Source: Acidaminococcaceae bacterium (lineage in GTDB: Bacteria; Bacillota; Negativicutes; Acidaminococcales; Acidaminococcaceae). Taken from it: a DNA stretch of 13,022 bases. Below the pieces are notes generated by a model. It was not told the origin of the DNA. It searched no databases and was given only the letters and a program-made list of their open reading frames with translations. Position 1 is the first letter of the stretch, and every line of letters starts with the position of its first letter. The stretch lies in contig JAKSOM010000014.1 of NCBI GenBank assembly GCA_024405585.1, forward strand, positions 1-13,022, written 5' to 3'. Shown here piece after piece: positions 7,389 through 13,022 of the stretch. The position numbers and the translations under genes are program-made.

Positions 7389-8135
7389 TTATTTTTGAAT
7401 CGTATTCAAGAAGGAACGCAGCCGCTCGTTAGTGCTGTTTTCAAACACCTCCTGGGGTGTGCCCTCCACCTGAATAACCCCATCCGCAATAAAAACAATC
7501 CTATTGGCCACTTCCCTGGCAAACCCCATTTCGTGGGTCACCACCACCATAGTCATCCTATCCCTGGCCAAATCCCGCATAGTATTCAGCACCTCCCCCG
7601 TCAGCTCCGGGTCCAAGGCACTGGTGGGCTCATCAAAAAGCATTATATCCGGCTTCATACACAGGGCACGGGCAATGGCCACCCGCTGCTGCTGGCCGCC
7701 GCTGAGCTTCAGGGGATACACATCCCGCTTCTCCGCCAACCCCACCTTGGCCAGCAGGGCTTCCGCCTCCCGGGTAACCTCCGCCGCCCGGCGTTTCTGC
7801 ACCTGCACCGGGGCCTCAATCAAATTCTCCAGCACCGTCATATGGGGGAACAGATTGAACTGTTGGAACACCATCCCCATATTGCAGATTATCTTTTGCT
7901 GCTTCTCCCTGCCCACATACTTGCCATCCTGAACCAGGGGCTTGCCATCAATAACAATCGTACCGGCGGAAACATCCTCCAATTTGTTCAAACAACGGAG
8001 CAAAGTGGATTTGCCGCTGCCGCTGGGACCGATGATGGCCACAACTTCCCCCTCATTCACATCCAAACTGATGTCCTTCAGAACCTGAAGCGTGCCGAAA
8101 CTCTTGGCCAGATTTCTTACCTCAATCTTCTTCAC
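7389..8135 (-). CDS. Polar amino-acid ABC transporter ATP-binding protein (GlnQ/HisP type)
   Basis: Cytoplasmic ATPase that drives the importer formed with the next two upstream genes. It is 248 aa from a GTG at 8135-8133, chosen because AGGAGGT (8147-8141) sits 5 nt upstream; a TTG at 8150 would place the start upstream of that site. Walker A is GPSGSGKST (36-44), the Q-loop is MVFQQFNLFPHM (88-99), the signature is LSGGQQQR (144-151), Walker B is IMLFDEP (164-170) and the switch is His201 (VTHEMGF). The overall pattern is that of the polar amino-acid uptake subfamily. It follows the permease by 11 nt. The substrate is not readable from the ATPase; histidine is suggested only by the operon. 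Confidence 0.94.
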   Translation of the reverse strand: MKKIEVRNLAKSFGTLQVLKDISLDVNEGEVVAIIGPSGSGKSTLLRCLNKLEDVSAGTIVIDGKPLVQDGKYVGREKQQKIICNMGMVFQQFNLFPHMTVLENLIEAPVQVQKRRAAEVTREAEALLAKVGLAEKRDVYPLKLSGGQQQRVAIARALCMKPDIMLFDEPTSALDPELTGEVLNTMRDLARDRMTMVVVTHEMGFAREVANRIVFIADGVIQVEGTPQEVFENSTNERLRSFLNTIQK

Positions 8136-8146
8136 CGCACACCTCC

Positions 8147-8794
8147 TCAATCCGCACTGGAACGGCTGTAATATCTTTCCAGACGCTCAAACCCGATGGT
8201 GAACAGCAAAGTTGCCAAAAGATAGAAAACCGCCGCCACCAAAAAGGGCACAATGGAAAAATCCCGCTGCACCAAATTGCGGGTGGTACGCATCAAATCA
8301 TTCATGGCCAGCACATACACCAGGGAAGTATCCTTCACCAAAGTAATGGTCTCGTTGGAAATCGGCGGCAGCACAATGCGGAACACCTGGGGCAGGATAA
8401 CCCTTCTCAGGGTCTGCCAATAACCCATGCCCAGGGCGTGGGCCGCCTCATACTGGCCCTTAGGAACCGCCTGAATGCCGCTGCGGAAAATCTCGCAGAA
8501 ATAAGCCGCATAATTGAACACAAAGGCGATAATCGCCGCCGTGAAATCTTCAAAATAAACACCTACGGTGGGCAGGGCAAAATACACGAAAAGCATCTGC
8601 AACATCAAAGGGGAACCCCTCAACACCCACACATAGGCGGCAATGAACTTCTTAATTATAGTAAAGGTACTGACCCTGCCCAGGGCCAGTACCATTCCCA
8701 GGGGTAAGCTGAGAACTATGACCAAAAAGAAAATCTTGGCACTCTCCACAGTTCCCAGCCACATCTGGGGGATAATTGATAAAATGTAATCCAT
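8147..8794 (-). CDS. Polar amino-acid ABC transporter permease (HisM/GlnP type)
   Basis: Inner-membrane channel subunit, 215 aa, of the His/Glu/Gln/Arg/opine permease family. Hydrophobic segments are seen at about 18-39, 50-75, 84-103, 132-144 and 182-203. The EAA loop that docks the ATPase is at 116-136 (EAAHALGMGYWQTLRRVILPQ). The N-terminal TVESAKIFFLVIVLS opening is typical. There is only one permease gene, so the transporter probably uses a homodimer. The ATG is 11 nt after the binding-protein stop; I see no strong ribosome binding site there, which may mean re-initiation. It lies upstream of the ATPase and the his genes in the same transcription direction. Confidence 0.93.
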   Translation of the reverse strand: MDYILSIIPQMWLGTVESAKIFFLVIVLSLPLGMVLALGRVSTFTIIKKFIAAYVWVLRGSPLMLQMLFVYFALPTVGVYFEDFTAAIIAFVFNYAAYFCEIFRSGIQAVPKGQYEAAHALGMGYWQTLRRVILPQVFRIVLPPISNETITLVKDTSLVYVLAMNDLMRTTRNLVQRDFSIVPFLVAAVFYLLATLLFTIGFERLERYYSRSSAD

Positions 8795-8805
8795 CAGTCA
8801 AACCA

Positions 8806-9588
8806 TCAGTAAACGGTGATATCAGCACCCAACCATTTTTCGGAAACCTTCTTGCAGAAGCCGTCCTTCTTCATCTCCGCCATAACCTTGTCAATGCTCT
8901 CAATCAGGGCCTTATCCTCTTTGCGGAAAGCGATGGCAACCACCTCGTCACCCATGCTCTTGTCCGCCTTGCGATACTTGGCCGGCGCCTTCTTGCTGTA
9001 ATAACCTGCCAAAACCGCATCCACAATCAAAGCATCAATACGGCCCGTATCCAAATCCATGTAAGCGGCAGCGAAATCAGGATACTTCTTGAAACCCTTC
9101 AGGGATGCCTTCAACTTGGCATTCTCCGGCAGATTCAACAGATAATCGCCGGTAGCGTCATCCTGGCAGCCCACAATCTTGCCGGCCAAATCCGCCGGGC
9201 CATTAATCTTACTGTCGGCCAAAGTCACAATCCACTGAGCATTGTTGATGTAGGGCTTGGACAGGCCATACACTTTTTCACGCTCCGGATTAACGGTGAA
9301 GCAATTCCAAATGGCATCAATACGGCCGGACTTAATCTCCGCTTCCTTTGCACCCCAATCAATGGGTTTGAAAGTAACCTTCATGCCCAAACGTTTGGTT
9401 GCTTCACGGGCCAAATCAATATCGAAGCCCACAATCTCGTTCTTCTCGTCACGAAAACCCATGGGAGCAAAATTATCATCCAAACCGATAATCAAATTCT
9501 CCTTCACCGGTTTCTTGTCATTGCCGCAGCCGGCAACGAAAGTCATACCCAAAGCCGCAACCGCAGCCAACGCCAAAATCTTTTTCAT
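8806..9588 (-). CDS. Amino-acid ABC transporter substrate-binding lipoprotein
   Basis: Solute-binding protein that captures an amino acid outside the cell and delivers it to the permease. It is 260 aa from ATG 9588; an in-frame TTG two codons upstream is closer to the AGAGG site and is less likely. Residues 1-20 are a lipoprotein signal peptide (MKKILALA...FVAG), with Cys21 as the lipidated residue in the lipobox VAGC. The mature part is a family-3 periplasmic binding fold: LIIGLDDNFAPMGF, GFDIDLAREATKRLG, and WGAKEAEIKSGRIDAIWN followed by PEREKVYG. These fit polar amino-acid binders (cystine, Gln, Arg, His and others). The position at the head of a his operon suggests histidine, but specificity residues cannot be read with confidence. 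Confidence 0.93.
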   Translation of the reverse strand: MKKILALAAVAALGMTFVAGCGNDKKPVKENLIIGLDDNFAPMGFRDEKNEIVGFDIDLAREATKRLGMKVTFKPIDWGAKEAEIKSGRIDAIWNCFTVNPEREKVYGLSKPYINNAQWIVTLADSKINGPADLAGKIVGCQDDATGDYLLNLPENAKLKASLKGFKKYPDFAAAYMDLDTGRIDALIVDAVLAGYYSKKAPAKYRKADKSMGDEVVAIAFRKEDKALIESIDKVMAEMKKDGFCKKVSEKWLGADITVY

Positions 9589-9635
9589 CTTCAATACCTC
9601 TTTCTTAACAAGAATTTTTCAAGTTTCAATCCAGG

Positions 9636-9655
9636 GGTTCCGTCCCTACGAAACC
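9636..9655 (-). other. Hairpin in the leader of the transporter-his transcript
   Basis: In the leader between the promoter and the binding-protein gene, GGTTTCGT (9655-9648) pairs with ACGGAACC (9643-9636) around an AGGG loop, giving an 8-bp stem with one G-U pair. It is not followed by a T-run, so it is not a terminator. It might affect mRNA stability. No T-box or histidine-codon leader peptide is recognisable. Confidence 0.4.
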
Positions 9656-9678
9656 TGTTCACGCAACCCGATGCTGCT

Positions 9679-9707
9679 ATTATACTTCACTCTGCTAAAG
9701 TTGTAAA
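9679..9707 (-). promoter_or_regulatory. Promoter of the transporter-yerC-his operon
   Basis: On the minus strand, TTTACA (9707-9702) and a perfect TATAAT (9684-9679) are separated by exactly 17 nt, which predicts a transcript start near 9672 and an 80-90 nt leader before the binding-protein ATG. A direct repeat TAGCAG, at 9697-9692 and 9679-9674, brackets the -10 box with an 18-nt period and could be a regulator site. No other strong promoter is evident before the end of the his genes. Confidence 0.75.
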
Positions 9708-9714
9708 GAGGAAA

Positions 9715-9737
9715 ATGCGTTTTTTTAACTTTCGCAT
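9715..9737 (-). terminator. Weak candidate terminator after nrdD
   Basis: Twelve nucleotides after the nrdD stop, ATGCG (9737-9733) can pair with CGCAT (9719-9715), followed by TTT, with a 13-nt loop. The stem is short and the T-tract poor, so termination may be partial or absent and nrdD transcripts could continue into the transporter genes. Confidence 0.25.
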
Positions 9738-9748
9738 CCGGCTCTGCC

Positions 9749-12103
9749 TCATTGGTTGGCAATGTATTTGCGGATTTCTCCCAAACCCACCATTCTGTTG
9801 CCCCCCGCAAGCATCGTAGGCGCCTGACGGATGGCATATTTGGTGGCCAGTTCCGTATTTTCTTCCGCAATAATTTTCTTGAAAGCCACACCCTTCTGCT
9901 GCAGAAGCTTCTCCGCCAAAGCGCAGTTGGGGCAGGTCTTGGTGGCAAAAAGCACAACCCCGTCCAACTTAACTTCCGGCTCCGGTGCGGCCACCGTCAC
10001 CTGGCTGCCCGCAATCCCGGCCCTGCGGAGTTTGGAATTGGGAATATTATAGGTCTTCCTGTCCTTATATTCCTGGGCCTTGCCGTCATTCCAATTCTGT
10101 ACCGGCCGGTAATAGCCCGTAATGCGGCTGTACACCTCCGTAGGATGGCCGCAATGGGGACAAATGAACTGCTCCCCCGCCAAGTACCCATGATCCTTGC
10201 AAACGCTGTAGGTGGGGCTCATGGTGTAATACGGCAACTTGAAATTATAGGCAATCTTCTTCACCAGATCCGCCGCCGCCTTCCAATCCGGCAATTTCTC
10301 ACCTAAAAAGGCATGGAACACGGTGCCGGAGGTGTAACGGGTCTGCAACTCATCCTGCACTTCCAAAGCGGAGAAAATATCCTCCGTGTAACCTACGGGC
10401 AGATGGCTGGAATTGGTGTAATAGGGGGTGCCGTTCTCATTGGCAGTGATGATATCCGGGAACTGCTCCTTGTCGTGCTTGGCAAAACGGTAGGTGGTGC
10501 TTTCCGCCGGGGTCGCCTCCAAATTGTAAAGGTCCCCATACATTTCCTGATAATCACTGAGCCGTTCCCGCATATGATCCAAAACCTCACGGGCAAATTT
10601 CTGCGTCTCAGGATGAATCAAATCCTTCTTCAACCATTTGGCGTTCAGGCCCACCTCATTCATGCCAATCAGACCGATGGTGCTGAAATGGTTGGCAAAG
10701 GTGCCCAAATAACGCTTGGTGTAGGGATAGAGCCCGTTATCCAAAAGCTTGGTGATAACCGTACGCTTGGTCTTCAAACTGCGGGCACTGATATCCATCA
10801 GTTTATCCAGCCGTTTGTAGAAATCCGCCTCGTCCTGGGCCAAATAGGCAATACGGGGCAGATTGATGGTCACAACCCCGATGGAACCGGTGCTTTCGCC
10901 GCTGCCGAAGAAACCGCCGGACTTTTTCCGCAGTTCCCGCAAATCCAGACGCAGCCGGCAGCACATGCTCCGCACATCGCTGGGCTCCATATCACTATTA
11001 ATGTAGTTGCTGAAATAAGGAGTGCCGTACTTGGCGGTCATCTCAAAAAGCAACTTGTTGTTTTCTGTCTCGCTCCAATCAAAATCCCTGGTAATGGAAT
11101 AAGTGGGAATAGGATATTGGAAACCCCGGCCGTTGGCATCGCCCTCAATCATAATATCGATGAAGGCCTTATTCACCATATCCATTTCCTTCTGACAATC
11201 ACCATAGGTGAAATCCATTTCCTTGCCCCCCACAATAGCGGGCACATCCTTCAAATCCTTGGGCACTGTCCAATCCAAAGTAATATTGCTGAAGGGGGCC
11301 TGGGTGCCCCAGCGGCTGGGGGTATTCACACCATAAATAAAGCCCTGGATGGCCTGCTTAACTTCCCGCTGGCTCAAATTGTCCACCCTGACAAAGGGTG
11401 CAAGATAGGTATCAAAGGAACTGAAGGCCTGGGCCCCCGCCCACTCGTTCTGCATAATGCCCAAAAAATTCACCATCTGATTGCAAAGGGTGCCCAGGTG
11501 GGATGCGGGAGCGGAAGTAATCTTGCCCGGCACACCGCCCAAACCCTCCTGAATCAACTGCTTCAGGGACCAGCCGGCGCAATAACCCGTAAGCATGCTC
11601 AAATCGTGGAGATGGATGGCCGCACTGCGGTGGGCCTGGGCAATCTCCTCGTCATAAACCTCGCTGAGCCAATAATTGGCGGTAATGGCGCCGCTGTTGG
11701 AAAGAATCAACCCCCCCACTGAATAAGTGACGGTGCTGTTTTCCTTTACCCGCCAATCATTAATCTTCAGATAGTTATCTACAGTCTCCTGATAATTCAG
11801 CTACGCACCGCCGATGTTGCGGACCTTCTCCCTCTGTTTACGGTAAAGGATATAGGCCTTGGCCACATCCGCATAGCCCCCATCGCTAAGAATCTCCTCC
11901 ACGGAATCCTGAATGTCCTCAACGGTGATAACACCGTCATGGATTTTATTCTCATAAGCAGCCGTAACCCTAAGGGACAACATATCAATAATACTGGGAT
12001 GGAACTGCTTGTTCAACGCCTCAAAGGCCTTGGTAATGGCCCCGCTAATCTTGCCGATGTGGAACTCCACCAGGGAGCCGTCACGTTTCTTTACCTGGTA
12101 CAT
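9749..12103 (-). pseudogene. nrdD: Anaerobic ribonucleoside-triphosphate reductase NrdD, interrupted by an in-frame amber codon
   Basis: Class III, oxygen-sensitive reductase making dNTPs. The start ATG at 12103 has AGGAGG 6 nt upstream. Codons 1-100 are the ATP-cone (KKRDGSLVEFHIGKI at 5-19, AYILYRKQREK at 83-93). Codon 101 is TAG (11803-11801), yet the same frame continues without gap or shift (LNYQETVDNYLKINDWRVKE) into the catalytic domain to TGA at 9749. In full numbering: thiyl Cys near 175 (GYCAGWSL), MCCRL at 380-384, zinc-site Cys 635, 648 and 651, glycyl radical Gly663 (RITGYYRP). Residues about 712-784 are a glutaredoxin/NrdH-like domain with CPNC (724-727) and a cis-Pro region APTM. 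No credible restart follows the TAG; the first GTG (11719) lies inside conserved sequence without a ribosome binding site. It is therefore a nonsense mutation, a sequence error or read-through. Total length would be 784 aa. Confidence 0.85.
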
Positions 12104-12151
12104 TTCTCCTCCTCTCAAAACCATTCAGTCCTGGAATTTTTCAGTGTTGTT

Positions 12152-12180
12152 ATACTACCACAACCACAACCTGTTGTCAA
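12152..12180 (-). promoter_or_regulatory. Candidate nrdD promoter
   Basis: On the minus strand, a perfect TTGACA (12180-12175) is followed after 17 nt by TAGTAT (12157-12152), giving a transcript start near 12145 and a leader of about 42 nt that includes the strong AGGAGG site. The weaker NrdR box (12164-12179) covers the -35 and part of the spacer, the expected place for repression. Confidence 0.6.
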
Positions 12181-12211
12181 TAGGAATATTTATGCACACA
12201 ATATCTTGTGT
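12164..12211. promoter_or_regulatory. Pair of NrdR boxes in the nrdD-nrdG divergent control region
   Basis: ACACAATATCTTGTGT (12196-12211) is an excellent match to the NrdR box, an almost perfect 16-bp palindrome. A weaker box, CCACAACCTGTTGTCA (12164-12179), keeps the CAA...TTG core. Their centres are 32 bp apart, about three helical turns, which is the paired arrangement known for NrdR. NrdR is the ATP/dATP-sensing repressor of ribonucleotide reductase genes; its gene is not in this window. Confidence 0.85.
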
Positions 12212-12217
12212 TACTCC

Positions 12218-12246
12218 TTGCTTTTTCATAAACAAATGTGTATAAT
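12218..12246 (+). promoter_or_regulatory. Candidate nrdG promoter close to the start codon
   Basis: TTGCTT (12218-12223), a 17-nt spacer and a perfect TATAAT (12241-12246) lie just 8 nt before the nrdG ATG, so transcription would begin at or within a few nucleotides of the start codon. An alternative promoter, TTGTCA (12174-12179) and CACAAT (12197-12202) also with a 17-nt spacer, would lie directly over both NrdR boxes and leave a leader of about 45 nt. Confidence 0.5.
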
Positions 12247-12254
12247 GGGCAATC

Positions 12255-12944
12255 ATGACTATCAACGGACTGCAAAAACTGACTTTATTGGATTATCCCG
12301 GGCACACCGCCTGCACGGTTTTCCTGGGGGGCTGCAACTTCCGCTGCCCTTTCTGCCATAATTTTGAACTGGTGGAGAGCCCCGCCCCAACGGATGGAAT
12401 TTCTGAACAGGAACTGTTGGCCTTTCTCAGCAAACGCCGGGGGCTCCTTGACGGGGTCTGCATCTCCGGCGGAGAACCCACCCTATGCCCCCGCCTGACA
12501 CAACTGATCAAAAGCATCAAGGATTTGGGATTCAAAGTGAAGCTGGACACCAACGGCAGCAACCCCCAAATCATCCGGGGGCTTTTAAACGCCAACCTGC
12601 TCGATTACATCGCCATGGACATCAAAGCCGCACCGGAAAACTACGAGAAGGTGGCCGGAGTATGTGTAAATATGAATGCCATAGAGCAAAGCATCCGCAT
12701 GATAATGGACAGCGGCATAGATTACGAATTCCGCACCACGGTGGTGGAACCCCTGCACCGCTTGCAGGATTTTCAGGCCATCGGCCCCTGGCTCAAAGGA
12801 GCCAAAGGCTATTTTCTGCAACCCTTTGTGGATAGGGACACGGTTCCCACGGAGGGCCTCGCCTCCCCCAGTGAGGAAACTCTGCAAAAATACCTGAAAG
12901 AAATCCAACGCTTCCTCCCCAATGCCCAAATCAGGGGAAAATAA
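12255..12944 (+). CDS. nrdG: Anaerobic ribonucleoside-triphosphate reductase activating protein NrdG (radical SAM)
   Basis: Activase that uses a [4Fe-4S] cluster and S-adenosylmethionine to place the glycyl radical on NrdD. It is 229 aa. The cluster motif CxxxCxxC is Cys27, Cys31 and Cys34 (CNFRCPFC), followed by the SAM-binding SGGEPTL (71-77), and KLDTNGSNP and YIAMDIKA further on. The opening GLQKLTLLDYPGHTACTVFLGG is typical of the Firmicute type of NrdG activase. The gene is divergent from nrdD rather than downstream of it in one operon, as is more usual. No Shine-Dalgarno sequence is visible before the ATG at 12255, while a TATAAT ends 8 nt upstream. A pyruvate-formate-lyase activase is the main alternative for this fold, but the context favours NrdG. 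Confidence 0.94.
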   Translation: MTINGLQKLTLLDYPGHTACTVFLGGCNFRCPFCHNFELVESPAPTDGISEQELLAFLSKRRGLLDGVCISGGEPTLCPRLTQLIKSIKDLGFKVKLDTNGSNPQIIRGLLNANLLDYIAMDIKAAPENYEKVAGVCVNMNAIEQSIRMIMDSGIDYEFRTTVVEPLHRLQDFQAIGPWLKGAKGYFLQPFVDRDTVPTEGLASPSEETLQKYLKEIQRFLPNAQIRGK

Positions 12945-12972
12945 AATGGGAAGTGTCACTGCCAACCCTTGT

Positions 12973-13019
12973 CCGCCCATAAAGGGGCGGGGGACCGCCT
13001 ATGGGAGCGTGTCGGCGGT
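12973..13019. repeat. GC-rich double-hairpin sequence after nrdG (cut by window edge)
   Basis: Two inverted repeats follow each other: CCGCCC (12973-12978) with GGGCGG (12985-12990), and ACCGCC (12994-12999) with GGCGGT (13014-13019). No T-run follows either, so a standard terminator is not supported. The G-rich, twin-stem layout resembles an extragenic palindromic repeat, but only the beginning is visible. Confidence 0.35.
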
Positions 13020-13022
13020 GGT

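Noticed and set aside
9595..9672. T-box or histidine attenuator in the leader of the transporter-his operon
   Set aside because: The leader is only about 80 nt, lacks the T-box core sequence, has no His-codon leader peptide and no terminator/antiterminator pair. Only one small hairpin is present.
10313..11722. A 469-codon open frame on the plus strand opposite nrdD
   Set aside because: It is a mirror of nrdD codon structure, has no recognisable domains, is rich in His and Ile from antisense codons, and lacks a ribosome binding site. The same applies to the 433-codon frame opposite hisD (4520-5821) and the other long plus-strand frames.
11720..11800. Independent restart of the NrdD catalytic part after the amber codon
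   Set aside because: Between the TAG and the GTG at 11719 there is no ATG or TTG in frame, and only CTG immediately after the stop. No ribosome binding site is visible, and conserved residues would be lost by starting at 11719.
12104..12124. Longer NrdD N-terminus starting at 12124
   Set aside because: It would place AGGAGG inside the coding region. The ATG at 12103 sits 6 nt after that site and matches the usual ATP-cone start.

Overview
The window looks like a piece of chromosome from a strictly anaerobic Firmicute. The protein types (TrpR-related YerC, short-form HisG with HisZ, a class III ribonucleotide reductase of the Firmicute type), the strong AGGAGG-like ribosome binding sites and the moderate-to-high GC content suggest the Negativicutes or a neighbouring clostridial group. 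That placement is inference; nothing here fixes the genus.

From about 9.7 kb down to position 1, all genes lie on the minus strand in one tightly packed array. A good sigma-A-type promoter (TTTACA-17-TATAAT, 9679-9707) precedes a polar amino-acid ABC importer: lipoprotein binding protein, permease, ATPase. Next comes a TrpR-family regulator (YerC/HisR type), then the histidine pathway in the order hisZ-hisG (fused), hisD, hisC, hisB, hisH, hisA, hisF, hisIE. Spacings are 9-11 nt or short overlaps except for one 134-nt gap between hisD and hisC, which holds a structured, repeat-like element. Together the genes would import an amino acid (plausibly histidine), sense histidine status and build histidine from PRPP and ATP. 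The one step not encoded is histidinol-phosphate phosphatase, because HisB here is only the dehydratase. hisIE runs off the left edge a few codons short of its expected end.

The right part (9749-12944) holds anaerobic deoxyribonucleotide synthesis. nrdD (class III reductase: ATP-cone, glycyl-radical core and a C-terminal CPNC redoxin domain) is read on the minus strand. nrdG (radical-SAM activase) is read divergently on the plus strand. The shared intergenic region carries a near-palindromic NrdR box and a second, weaker box exactly 32 bp away centre to centre, overlapping candidate promoters. nrdD contains an in-frame amber codon (TAG at 11803-11801, codon 101) at the junction of the ATP-cone and the catalytic domain, and the reading frame continues intact and conserved on the far side.

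I see no CRISPR, phage, transposase, tRNA or rRNA. The observations most worth following are the amber codon in nrdD, the HisZ-HisG fusion with a stripped-down HisZ, the transporter-regulator-biosynthesis superoperon, the NrdD-redoxin fusion, the NrdR box pair with a possibly leaderless nrdG, and the structured element inside the his operon.
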